Shown here in pieces: positions 9,592 to 17,857 of a stretch of DNA of 64,000 nt (its first letter is position 1; each line of letters opens with the position of its first letter). The translations under genes were made by a program, and so were the position numbers. Source of the stretch: Planctomycetaceae bacterium. GTDB lineage: Bacteria > Planctomycetota > Planctomycetia > Planctomycetales > Planctomycetaceae. The notes under the pieces are model-generated. The model had not been told where the DNA came from. It worked only from the letters and a program-made list of their open reading frames with translations, and did not search any database. The DNA lies in the NCBI GenBank assembly GCA_019636285.1, contig JAHBXV010000027.1, positions 1 through 64,000 of the forward strand, written 5' to 3'.

Positions 9592-10005
9592 ATGCTGATG
9601 TTGGGTGGGATTTTCGATCTGGGACGCAGCGTGGTAGGCGTCAGCAATCTTCGGTGCGCCTGTCTGGCGGCACTGCTTATCGTGGCGACATTTTCGGGCT
9701 GTGGGGAACAACCGGCAACGGCTCCCCAGGCCGCGGCTGAACAAGACAATTCGCTGGAGGCCGAAATCGCCGAGATGATCGGGAAGCTCGACGAAGCCGA
9801 CCAGAAACTCGCCCTGGAGCAGAAGTTCTGTGCGGTGCAAAGCCACGAACGGCTTGGTTCGATGGGCGTTCCGGCGAAGCTGGAGTTGGATGGGCAAACG
9901 ATCTTCCTGTGCTGCGAAGGATGTGAGAAGTCGGCGAAGGCCGATCCCGAAAAGACGCTGGCCCGCGTTGCCGAGTTGAAGGCGGCCAACGCGACGACGA
10001 ATTGA
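9592..10005 (+). CDS. Lipoprotein with YHS-like metal-binding domain
   Basis: A 137-residue protein. ATG 9592 is chosen over 9562 because AAGGAG lies at 9581-9586. The N-terminus has a hydrophobic stretch ending TFSGC, a lipobox-like site for membrane anchoring. After a helical spacer (EAEIAEMIGKLDEADQKLAL) comes a compact domain FCAVQSHERLGSMG ... IFLCCEGCEKSAKADPEKTL. Its Cys pairs resemble YHS/TRASH-type heavy-metal-binding modules common in planctomycete lipoproteins. It may bind copper or iron in the periplasm. It precedes the cytochrome-domain gene with no terminator in between. Confidence 0.7.
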   Translation: MLMLGGIFDLGRSVVGVSNLRCACLAALLIVATFSGCGEQPATAPQAAAEQDNSLEAEIAEMIGKLDEADQKLALEQKFCAVQSHERLGSMGVPAKLELDGQTIFLCCEGCEKSAKADPEKTLARVAELKAANATTN

Positions 10006-10064
10006 CCCGACCGATTCACGGCAGGGGTCGTTCGTCGGGCAGGTCGGGACGTGAAAGGTTGTGG

Positions 10065-13000
10065 ATGGCTATCTGGCGCGAACCGCGAATGGCGAGATTG
10101 CTCCTCAATCCGGGACTGTTGTTGGCCGTGTTCGCGATCTTGCTGCACGGAAGTTCGCAGGCGGACGACGCCGCCAAGTCCCGCCACCAGGAGGAGCAGT
10201 TCGAGCGTTCGATCCGACCGCTTCTTTTGGCGGAATGCCAGAGTTGTCACGGCCCTGGCAAACAGGAAGGAAGCCTGCGGGTCGATTCGCGGGCGGCACT
10301 TCTCAAAGGGGGGGATAGCGGCCCTGCCCTTGAGCCTGGGCAACCCGGTCAGAGTCTGTTGATCGCGGCCGTCCGACGCCATGGGCCGGAGATGCCGCCC
10401 CAGAAGCCGCTTTCAGAGAAGCAAATCCAGGCACTCGAAGAATGGATTGCGGATGGGGCCTTCTGGCCAGTGGGAAAAACGGGCGAGGACGCCGCGACGC
10501 TGGTGACGAATCACTGGGCGTTTCGGCCAGTTGTCGTCCCGCAGCCGCCACTGCCCGTTGTGTCAGGAGCGCGCGAAGCGATTGATGCCTTCATTCAGCG
10601 CGGGCTGGACAGCGAAGGACTTGGGCCGGCTCCCGAAGCCGATCGCCGAACCCTGATTCGGCGCTTATCTGTCGCATTGACGGGATTGCCTCCGACGCCG
10701 TTGGATGTCGAAGAATTTGTCGCCGACCCACGCCCGGATGCTTATGAGCGGTTAACGGACCGGCTGCTGGCCAGTCCAGCCACGGGTGAGCATTGGGCCA
10801 GGCATTGGCTCGATGTCGCTCGGTATTCGGACACCAAGGGATATGTCTACGCGCGGGAAGAGCGCTTTCTCGTCCAGGCCGCGGCTTACCGGGATTGGGT
10901 AATCGCGGCGATTCAGCAGGATGTCCCGTACGATGAATTCGTGAAGCTGCAACTGGCGGCGGATCAGTTGGCGACATCGCCGAATGACGTGGCGGCGATG
11001 GGCTTTCTCACGATCGGCCGACGATTTCTAGGAGTCACGCACGACATTATCGACGACCGCATCGATGTGACAACTCGCGGCCTGATGGGCCTGACCGTCG
11101 GCTGCGCGCGCTGTCACGATCACAAGTATGATCCCATTCCGACGGCCGACTATTACTCGTTGTATGGCGTCTTCCGAAACTGCACGGAAGAACTGGTTCG
11201 ACTTGAGGAACGTCCCGAGGCCGTAGCGAGCAATCGTGAAGCATTCGAGGAAGAACTCCAGAAGCGGCTGACGGCACTCGAAACCAAGCGGCAGACAAGT
11301 CGGCAGGAAGCGACCGAACGGGTCCGGTCACGCGTGATGGACTACCTGGTGGCGCAGTGTGAACTGGAGAAGTACCCTGAAGAAGGTTTTGACCAGGTTC
11401 TCGCTACCACTGATCTGATCCCGACCTTTGTCCGCCGCTGGGATTGGTACCTGAGAAACTTTGCAACGCAGGATCATCCCGTCCTCGCACCATGGGCGCT
11501 GTACCGCGCTCTGCCAGCCGCCGAGTTCTCCGCGAAGAACGCGCACGTCGTCGAGCAACTGGCGACGATCGAACTGGCACCGGCGGTTCGCGAAGCCTTC
11601 ACGACGCCCTGTGAGACTTTGAACGAGGTTGCCACGCGATACGGGACGATGCTCAAGCAGGCGCACGACCAGTACCGCGAAACGCACAAGGACATGACGG
11701 CCGCCTTCAAGCCCACGGGAACGGCGGTCGACACGCTGCTTGAGATCCTTTACGGGCCGGAATCGCCGTGCCTGGTTCCGGATGAAGCCATCGTCACGAC
11801 CGAATACTATTTTGACTCGGCGACGGTCACTGAGTTGTGGAAACTTCAGGGCGAAGTCGATCGCTGGATCATTCAGAATGCGGCCTCCCCGCCGTTCGCG
11901 GTGAAGGTGATTGATCGTGAGCAGATTCTTGAGCCGGTGATTTTCTCGCGTGGCAATCCCAAGAATCCGGGGGCAGCGGTATCCCGTCACTTTTTGAGCG
12001 TTGTTGACGGGGAACAGCCAAGCGCGTTCGAATCGGGAAGCGGTCGCCGGGAACTCGCCGAGCGCATCGCCGCTGCCGACAATCCGCTAACGTCCCGCGT
12101 CTGGGTGAATCGAGTCTGGGGTCATCTCATGGGGGCTGGCCTGGTTAAGACTCCCAGCGACTTCGGGATCCGCGCCGAACCGCCCTCGCATCCGGAGCTT
12201 CTCGATTATCTGGCTGGGCAATTCGTCGCGGATGGCTGGAGTACCCGGCGACTGATTCGTTCGATCGTAGAGTCGGCGACGTTCCGGCAGCAGTCGCGTT
12301 ACTCGGATGAGTTAGCGGCATCGTTCCGAGCCGATCCGGAAAACCGTCTGCTGGGTCGCATGTCGCCCCATCGCGCGTCGTTCGAAGAACTGCGCGACGC
12401 GATGCTGATGGCGTCGGACGAGCTCGACCAGAAAATTGGTGGCAAGCCGCGTGATCTTTTCGCGGCCGACCAGACGCGACGCTCGGTCTATGGGCTCATC
12501 GATCGGCAGTTCGTTCCGAGTTCGTTGCGGGTCTTCGATTTCGCGAACCCCGATCTTCACACGCCCGCCCGCTCCGAGACGACCGTTCCGCAGCAGGCGC
12601 TGTTTCTGATGAACCATCCGTTCGTTGCCCGTCGAGCGAAGGTTCTCGCGGGTCGGCATGCCGAGTTGAATTCGCCTGAGGAACGAGCCACCCGTTTGTT
12701 TCTGGATGTCCACCAGCGTCGTCCGGACGACGTTGAACTGGCGGGGATGTTGGAGTTAGTAAAGGCAGCAGAGGCCGAGCCGGCGCCTGTCCTGCCGCCG
12801 GAGACAAAGGCTTGGAGTTACGGCGTCGCGAAGCTGGATCCTGCGGCGAAGACGCTCGGTTCGTTCGAACCGCTGCCTTTTTTCAACGGTTCAGCCTGGC
12901 AGGGAAGCACGTCCTGGCCCGACGTCAAGTTTGGGTGGGCACAATTGACCGCAACCGGTGGGCACCCGGGCAATACGCTGGAGATGGCGGTCGTGCGCCG

Positions 13001-13394
13001 CTGGACTTCGCCAGTAGCTGGGAGCGCGACGGTTCGTTCACAGGTCAATCACGAGCCCGCTCCGGGCGATGGGATTCGCTGCTGGGTGATTTCCAGCCGT
13101 CATGGCGTGCTGAAGACCTGGGACATGCATCAGCAGGAACTTCGGTGCGACCTGGACAACATTTCCGTCGAGCCGGGTGACTGGATCGACTTCGTCGTCG
13201 ATATCAAAGAACAACTTAATAGCGACCAGTATCTGTGGGCTCCGGAAGTGACCGTTCAGGGCGGCGAACAACAATCGCCTGGAACGTGGAATGCCCAGCG
13301 CGATTTCGCCGGCCCGCCGGTCACACAACTGACGCCGTGGGAACAGCTGGCCCAGGCGCTATTGTTGTCGAACGAATTCTTTTTCGTGGACTGA
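10065..13394 (+). CDS. Planctomycete cytochrome c / DUF1549 / DUF1553 protein
   Basis: About 1109 residues from ATG 10065 (GAAAGG upstream; earlier in-frame starts lack a site). Order: signal helix (LLLNPGLLLAVFAILLHGSS), planctomycete cytochrome c domain with the haem motif CQSCH near residue 60, DUF1549 (~170-390, containing [12 protein letters not shown]), a spacer, DUF1553 (~640-880, with NPLTSRVWVNRVWGHLMGAG and RSVYGLIDRQ) and a ~200-residue beta-rich tail. Proteins of this kind are secreted, haem-bearing and expanded in planctomycetes; they are thought to serve extracellular polymer breakdown, but the reaction is unproven. It is paired with the DUF1501 gene 25 bp downstream. Confidence 0.9.
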   Translation: MAIWREPRMARLLLNPGLLLAVFAILLHGSSQADDAAKSRHQEEQFERSIRPLLLAECQSCHGPGKQEGSLRVDSRAALLKGGDSGPALEPGQPGQSLLIAAVRRHGPEMPPQKPLSEKQIQALEEWIADGAFWPVGKTGEDAATLVTNHWAFRPVVVPQPPLPVVSGAREAIDAFIQRGLDSEGLGPAPEADRRTLIRRLSVALTGLPPTPLDVEEFVADPRPDAYERLTDRLLASPATGEHWARHWLDVARYSDTKGYVYAREERFLVQAAAYRDWVIAAIQQDVPYDEFVKLQLAADQLATSPNDVAAMGFLTIGRRFLGVTHDIIDDRIDVTTRGLMGLTVGCARCHDHKYDPIPTADYYSLYGVFRNCTEELVRLEERPEAVASNREAFEEELQKRLTALETKRQTSRQEATERVRSRVMDYLVAQCELEKYPEEGFDQVLATTDLIPTFVRRWDWYLRNFATQDHPVLAPWALYRALPAAEFSAKNAHVVEQLATIELAPAVREAFTTPCETLNEVATRYGTMLKQAHDQYRETHKDMTAAFKPTGTAVDTLLEILYGPESPCLVPDEAIVTTEYYFDSATVTELWKLQGEVDRWIIQNAASPPFAVKVIDREQILEPVIFSRGNPKNPGAAVSRHFLSVVDGEQPSAFESGSGRRELAERIAAADNPLTSRVWVNRVWGHLMGAGLVKTPSDFGIRAEPPSHPELLDYLAGQFVADGWSTRRLIRSIVESATFRQQSRYSDELAASFRADPENRLLGRMSPHRASFEELRDAMLMASDELDQKIGGKPRDLFAADQTRRSVYGLIDRQFVPSSLRVFDFANPDLHTPARSETTVPQQALFLMNHPFVARRAKVLAGRHAELNSPEERATRLFLDVHQRRPDDVELAGMLELVKAAEAEPAPVLPPETKAWSYGVAKLDPAAKTLGSFEPLPFFNGSAWQGSTSWPDVKFGWAQLTATGGHPGNTLEMAVVRRWTSPVAGSATVRSQVNHEPAPGDGIRCWVISSRHGVLKTWDMHQQELRCDLDNISVEPGDWIDFVVDIKEQLNSDQYLWAPEVTVQGGEQQSPGTWNAQRDFAGPPVTQLTPWEQLAQALLLSNEFFFVD

Positions 13395-13419
13395 CGAGTT
13401 CGCGATCGAGGAGGCTCTC

Positions 13420-14850
13420 GTGCCTGTTTCTCTCGGAAATGATCCTTTCAGCGAACTCGGCTGGTCTCGCCGCGCGCTGTTACAGCGAACGGCGCTCGGG
13501 CTCGGCGGCCTGGGTCTCGCGGGACTTCTGTGCGACGAACAGACAGCCGTGGCGTCTGAAACGTCCCCGCTGGAAAGCAAGAAGTCGCATTTTCCCGGCC
13601 GGGCCAAGCGTGTCATCCACTTCTTCTTGAACGGCGGCCCTTCGCACGTCGACACATTCGATCCCAAGCCGGCGCTCGAGAAATATGCGGGTAAGACCGC
13701 TGGCACGAACCTGACCACCGAGCGGAAAACGGGGGCCGCTTTTCCATCGCCGTTCAAGTTCTCGAATTATGGTGAAAGCGGGCTGCCGTTCAGCGAGATT
13801 TTCTCGAAGACCGCTCAGCATGCCGATCGCATCGCGGTCATCCGCAGTATGTATGCACAGGTTCCCAATCATGAACCTTCGCTGATGCTGATGAACTGCG
13901 GCGACTCGGTTCAGCCGCGGCCGAGTGTCGGGGCGTGGACGCTCTACGGACTCGGAACCGAGAACCGGAACCTTCCCGGCTTTGTCGCGATGTGTCCGGG
14001 CGGGATGCCGATCAAGGATGCCGAGAACTGGCAGTCGGGCTTTCTGCCAGGCGTGTTCCAGGGCACCTTTGTCGATTCGCAGCACCAGCAACTGGAGAAG
14101 TTGATCGAGAATATTCGCAGTCCCCATGCCAGCGCGGTCGTGCAGACCCGGCAGTTGGAACTGCTGCGGCGACTCAATGAACGGCACCGCTCCGACCGAC
14201 CGGATGACCGTCTCGATGCCCGGATTCAATCGTTCGAACTCGCCTTCCGTATGCAGATGGAAGCGGCCGAAGCGTTCGATCTGTCGCGCGAGCCGGAACA
14301 TATTCACAAGTTGTATGGCGAGGGCGTTCATGCGCGTCAGACTCTGATCGCGCGACGGCTGCTTGAACGCGGCGTGCGGTATGTTCAGTTGTGGCATGGT
14401 GCAGGGCAGCCTTGGGATAACCACACGCAGATCGAAGAGAACCATCGCAAGCTGGCTGGGCAACTCGATCAGCCGATTGCCGCACTCCTCACGGATCTCC
14501 AGCAGCGCGGCATGCTGGATGACACGCTGGTGATCTGTGGCGGTGAATTCGGCCGCACGCCGACCGTGGAACTCGATGGCGGCGGCAAAGCACAACTGGG
14601 CCGCGACCACAACCATTACGGATTCAGCGTTTGGATGGCGGGCGGCGGCATCAAGGGAGGGCAGGCGTATGGAGCGACCGATGAGCTGGGCTTCCAGGCG
14701 GCAGAGAACCGAACGAGCGTGCATGACTTGCACGCGACGATTCTGCACCTGTTGGGCTTCGACCACGAACGACTGACGTTCCGCTATGCTGGCCGCGACT
14801 TCCGGTTGACCGACGTGCATGGGCACGTCCTGCGCGAAATCGTCGCCTGA
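13420..14850 (+). CDS. DUF1501 protein, Tat-exported
   Basis: A 476-residue protein with a GTG start at 13420 and GAGGAGG seven bases upstream. The leader WSRRALLQRTALGLGG is a twin-arginine signal. DUF1501 belongs to the alkaline-phosphatase/sulfatase superfamily. Visible landmarks are VIHFFLNGGPSHVDTFDPKP near the N-terminus, LVICGGEFGRTP, and [20 protein letters not shown] towards the C-terminus, positions that hold metal ligands in the superfamily. It is presumably a periplasmic hydrolase of unknown substrate, partner of the preceding cytochrome/DUF1549/DUF1553 protein. The same pairing occurs at 17858-22401. Confidence 0.9.
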   Translation: MPVSLGNDPFSELGWSRRALLQRTALGLGGLGLAGLLCDEQTAVASETSPLESKKSHFPGRAKRVIHFFLNGGPSHVDTFDPKPALEKYAGKTAGTNLTTERKTGAAFPSPFKFSNYGESGLPFSEIFSKTAQHADRIAVIRSMYAQVPNHEPSLMLMNCGDSVQPRPSVGAWTLYGLGTENRNLPGFVAMCPGGMPIKDAENWQSGFLPGVFQGTFVDSQHQQLEKLIENIRSPHASAVVQTRQLELLRRLNERHRSDRPDDRLDARIQSFELAFRMQMEAAEAFDLSREPEHIHKLYGEGVHARQTLIARRLLERGVRYVQLWHGAGQPWDNHTQIEENHRKLAGQLDQPIAALLTDLQQRGMLDDTLVICGGEFGRTPTVELDGGGKAQLGRDHNHYGFSVWMAGGGIKGGQAYGATDELGFQAAENRTSVHDLHATILHLLGFDHERLTFRYAGRDFRLTDVHGHVLREIVA

Positions 14851-14864
14851 TTGTTCTCGAGGTA

Positions 14865-14940
14865 CCGTCAAAACCCTCTGGACGTCCAAACTGTCCCTGA
14901 ATTTGTAGAGATTTCCGAGCCGCCAACCGGGTTTTGACGG
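14865..14940 (+). repeat. 76-bp palindromic repeat, copy 1
   Basis: The ends are perfect 12-bp inverted repeats (CCGTCAAAACCC at 14865-14876 and its complement at 14929-14940). A second copy of exactly the same length lies at 28769-28844 in the opposite orientation, sharing the internal CTCTGGACGTCC and GCCGCCAACC blocks. Similarity extends a few bases beyond the ends (TA before, AGGCTC after). It looks like a non-coding hairpin repeat or MITE. Confidence 0.75.
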
Positions 14941-14994
14941 AGGCTCTTGTTTCGATCTTCTTCCCTATCTCCTGATGGAAATCACCTTCGCACC

Positions 14995-16023
14995 ATGCGC
15001 GACATTGTTCGTCCGAATCGACTCGACCTCGACAGTCCCGGCCGGCGCGACTACTGGGTGGCCCTGGAGCACGACAGCATCTGGGGTGACCATCTCATTC
15101 CGCTTACCGTCTGGGTCGGACCCGAGGCGAAGCCGGACCAGGGGCTGGTGGCGTTTGGGTCGAACCACGGAAACGAGTACGAAGGCCCAGTCGTTCTCAA
15201 GAATCTGCTGCGCGAGATTCGGCTGGAAGATGTGCGCGGACGGCTGATCTTTGTCCCGGTCCTCAATCCCTCCGCCTTTCGAGCGGGAACGCGTGAGAGC
15301 CAGCCCGATGACCGCGTGAATCTCAACCGCGCGTTTGTCGACGGAGCGGGACGCAATCCGGCACTGTCGGGAATCACGCACCGCATTGCGGCTTTTGTTC
15401 GCGAATCTATCTGGCCGCGGGTGCATGTGGTGATCGACCTGCATTCCGGGGGCAACGTGGCGCGGTTTTCTCCCTGTGCCAGTTATCACCCGGTCGACGA
15501 TCCGGACCTCAAAAAGCGGATTGATACCACGGCCCGCTGGTTTGGCGTTCCTTCGATCATGGTCTACCAGAACGCGACGCCGGGGCTACTTCCCAGCGAA
15601 GCCGAGCGGTTGGGAAAGATTACTGTCGGAACGGAACTGGGCTGGGGCTGCGCGGTCAACCCGGAAGGTGTCCGCTACGGCCGACAGGGTGTGCTTGCGG
15701 CAGCCATTCATGAAGGGCAATTGAGCGGAACGATTGAACCGATCGCCCATCATGCGGCCGGGACTCAGCGCGTCCTGGAGATGGTCGATCGCGAGTGCTT
15801 TTCGGTCGCACCGTTTGACGGTCATTACGAGCCGCTCCTGGAGTGCGGCAGCGAGGTCAAGCGGGGCGACGTGGTCGGCCTGTTGCATGACTTCGACCAT
15901 ATCGACCAGGAGCCATTCGCGGTTCGGGCCGGGGTCGATGGCGTGGTGCTGGCCCAGGCGTGGGTCGCGCCGGTGCCGCGTGGGCAGCACATCGTGGTGG
16001 TCGCGCGAGTGTTGCCGTCCTGA
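14995..16023 (+). CDS. Succinylglutamate desuccinylase/aspartoacylase-like deacylase
   Basis: A 342-residue zinc enzyme of the M14-related AstE/AspA family, started at ATG 14995 (MRDIVRPNRLDL). Zinc ligands: His and Glu in GSNHGNEYEG near residue 60, and His in VIDLHSGGN near residue 150. DRVNLNRAF supplies substrate-binding Asn/Arg, and GTELGWG holds the catalytic Glu. The C-terminal ~100 residues form the beta-rich lid typical of the family (LECGSEVKRGDVVG). It would cleave an N-acyl amino acid or related amide in the cytoplasm. It follows the DUF1501 gene; the 76-bp repeat lies in the gap. Confidence 0.85.
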   Translation: MRDIVRPNRLDLDSPGRRDYWVALEHDSIWGDHLIPLTVWVGPEAKPDQGLVAFGSNHGNEYEGPVVLKNLLREIRLEDVRGRLIFVPVLNPSAFRAGTRESQPDDRVNLNRAFVDGAGRNPALSGITHRIAAFVRESIWPRVHVVIDLHSGGNVARFSPCASYHPVDDPDLKKRIDTTARWFGVPSIMVYQNATPGLLPSEAERLGKITVGTELGWGCAVNPEGVRYGRQGVLAAAIHEGQLSGTIEPIAHHAAGTQRVLEMVDRECFSVAPFDGHYEPLLECGSEVKRGDVVGLLHDFDHIDQEPFAVRAGVDGVVLAQAWVAPVPRGQHIVVVARVLPS

Positions 16024-16108
16024 GGACTGTCGAGCTGCGTTGTTTCAGGACAGCCAAGAGCGCACGGAATTTGCCTGGTGCATTGTCGATGTTAAGAATA
16101 TGGATGAA

Positions 16109-16291
16109 TGCCACCGGCTCGATCAGTGCATCTTATTATGCAAGAGACACTTAAGAGATTCTAACACAACCTCTGTGCAGTGAAGTGTTTGCCCGGTGTT
16201 CCGCAGGTTTCTGACAGGCACAACCGGTTGTGTTAGGGTTTCTAAGGCACACTGGCGGAGCCAGTGGCACACGAAAATGAAGCCGTGACAA
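16109..16291 (+). repeat. Long-hairpin repeat (GTGCCACTGG family), copy 1, interrupted
   Basis: The left arm (16109-16154, GCCACCGGCTC...CAGTGCATC) and right arm (16246-16291, CACTGGCGGAGCCAGTGGCAC) match the two arms of the repeats at 28937, 33519 and 41963. In those copies the arms are joined by a ~28-base loop containing TTAAG or a variant of it. Here an 88-bp element (16155-16242) sits inside that loop. Confidence 0.7.
16155..16242 (+). mobile_element. 88-bp MITE-like element, copy 1 (nested)
   Basis: Begins GAGATTCTAACACAACC and ends with the imperfect complement GGTTGTGTTAGGGTTTC. It is flanked by the 3-bp direct repeat TAA at 16152-16154 and 16243-16245. It is inserted in the loop of another hairpin repeat. 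Too short to code for a transposase. The 3-bp TWA duplication and GA(G/A)-type ends resemble targets of IS5-group (IS1031-like) transposases. Confidence 0.8.
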
Positions 16292-16310
16292 ACCACCAGG
16301 AAGCCAGACG

Positions 16311-17807
16311 ATGTCGCGACGGATTCTGATGGGCGAGTATCTGCATGAGATCTGCTCGTTCAATCCGGCACCCACGCGGTACGAAGACTTTCTGGTCAAC
16401 CGTGGCCAGGCGATGTTCGACTACCACGCGAAAGCCGGAACCGAGGTTGCGGGGGCGCGGGACGTCTTTCGACAGCAGGCTGACATCACGCTGGTTCCCA
16501 CGTTCAGCGCACGGGGCATTACGTCGGGAGGGACGATTCCGCAGGCCGATTTCGAACGCATCGAACGGGAGTTTCGCGAGGATTTGATCGCAGCGGGGCT
16601 GGTGGATGCCGCTTACTTCACGCTGCATGGGGCGACAGCAGCCGACAGAGAAGTCGATCCCGAAGGACGTCTGCTGGCCGTCGCGCGGGAGGTGCTTGGC
16701 GAGACGATTCCGATCGTTGCATCGTTCGATCTGCACGGTGTGCTGACGGACCGGATGCTCGAACATCTCGACGCGTGGACGGTCTACCACACTTATCCGC
16801 ATGTCGATTTTTACGAGACGGGCGCTCGAGCGGCGAAGCTGCTCTTGCGACTGATGGATCGGCAGATTCGGCCCGTCACGGCCAAGGTCGAAATCCCGGC
16901 GCTGGTCCGCGGTGACGAACTGATCACGGCGACCGGGCGGTTCGGGAAGATGGTCGATGCCGCCAAGGCCATCGAACAGGGGCCGGGAGGCCTTTCGGCT
17001 GGGTTCTTCATCGGGAACCCCTTCACCGATGTCCCCGACTTGCGGACCTATGCGGTTGTCTGTCTCGATGGCGAACCCGAGCTGGCCGCCAGCGTTGCCA
17101 CGGAACTCGCAGCGACCTTCTGGGAACAGCGATCGCATTTGCAGGCCAAGCTGTGCGACGTCGCGACATCGGTCGAACGTGCTGTGGCAACTGATCAACC
17201 GGTTGCCCTCGTCGATGCGGCCGACGCCACGAGTTCCGGCGCTTCGGGAGATAGCCTGGAAATTGTCGCCGCGTTGCGAGCCGCTGGATGTAGGCGCCGT
17301 GTTCTCACTCCGATTGTCGATGAGCCGGCCGTTCGCGCGGCGTTCGCGGCCGGAGTGGGAGCCAGATTAACTTTGGAATTGGGTGGGACCATCGACTCGC
17401 GTCGCTTTAAGCGGCATACGTTTGCTGTGACGGTGCGTTCGCTGTCCGATGGGCGGTTTTTGAGCGAGTCGTTTGGGCAGGAATGGAATTCCGGTCTGAC
17501 GGCCGTCCTGGAGTCTGGGCCGTTTACAATTGTCGCGACCAGTCGCCCCGTCCACTTATTCGATCGATCGCTGTTCTATGCGAATGGCCGCGACCCGAAG
17601 CGCTATGACATCACCATCGTGAAGTCGCCCCACTGCCAGCACCATATGTATGCCGAGTGGTGCGAGATGATCTCGGTCGATGCCCCAGGCTCGACGAGCG
17701 CGAACCTGCCCACGCTGGGCCATACGCAATGTCGTCGACCGGTCTTTCCGCTCGATCCGGCATTTGAATGGAAACCGGTGGCGAAGTTTTTGTCGAGGTA
17801 TCTTTAG
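16311..17807 (+). CDS. M81-family metallopeptidase (MlrC-like)
   Basis: A 498-residue protein starting at ATG 16311. It has the full DUF1485/MlrC layout: N-terminal ILMGEYLHEICSFNPAPTR (first metal-ligand region), GLVDAAYFTLHGATAA, VASFDLHGVLTDRM with the conserved Asp-x-His, and YHTYPHVDFYETG. The C-terminal MlrC_C domain follows from ~300 to 490. MlrC opens small peptides in microcystin breakdown; planctomycete members probably act on other peptides or peptidoglycan fragments. There is no signal peptide, so it is cytoplasmic. The last 40 codons lie close to the start of the next cytochrome-domain gene. The promoter region is occupied by nested repeats. Confidence 0.9.
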   Translation: MSRRILMGEYLHEICSFNPAPTRYEDFLVNRGQAMFDYHAKAGTEVAGARDVFRQQADITLVPTFSARGITSGGTIPQADFERIEREFREDLIAAGLVDAAYFTLHGATAADREVDPEGRLLAVAREVLGETIPIVASFDLHGVLTDRMLEHLDAWTVYHTYPHVDFYETGARAAKLLLRLMDRQIRPVTAKVEIPALVRGDELITATGRFGKMVDAAKAIEQGPGGLSAGFFIGNPFTDVPDLRTYAVVCLDGEPELAASVATELAATFWEQRSHLQAKLCDVATSVERAVATDQPVALVDAADATSSGASGDSLEIVAALRAAGCRRRVLTPIVDEPAVRAAFAAGVGARLTLELGGTIDSRRFKRHTFAVTVRSLSDGRFLSESFGQEWNSGLTAVLESGPFTIVATSRPVHLFDRSLFYANGRDPKRYDITIVKSPHCQHHMYAEWCEMISVDAPGSTSANLPTLGHTQCRRPVFPLDPAFEWKPVAKFLSRYL

Positions 17808-17857
17808 GGGCAGGAATCAGGGGTCAGCAATCAGGAATCAGTCAGAGGGGCTATGCG

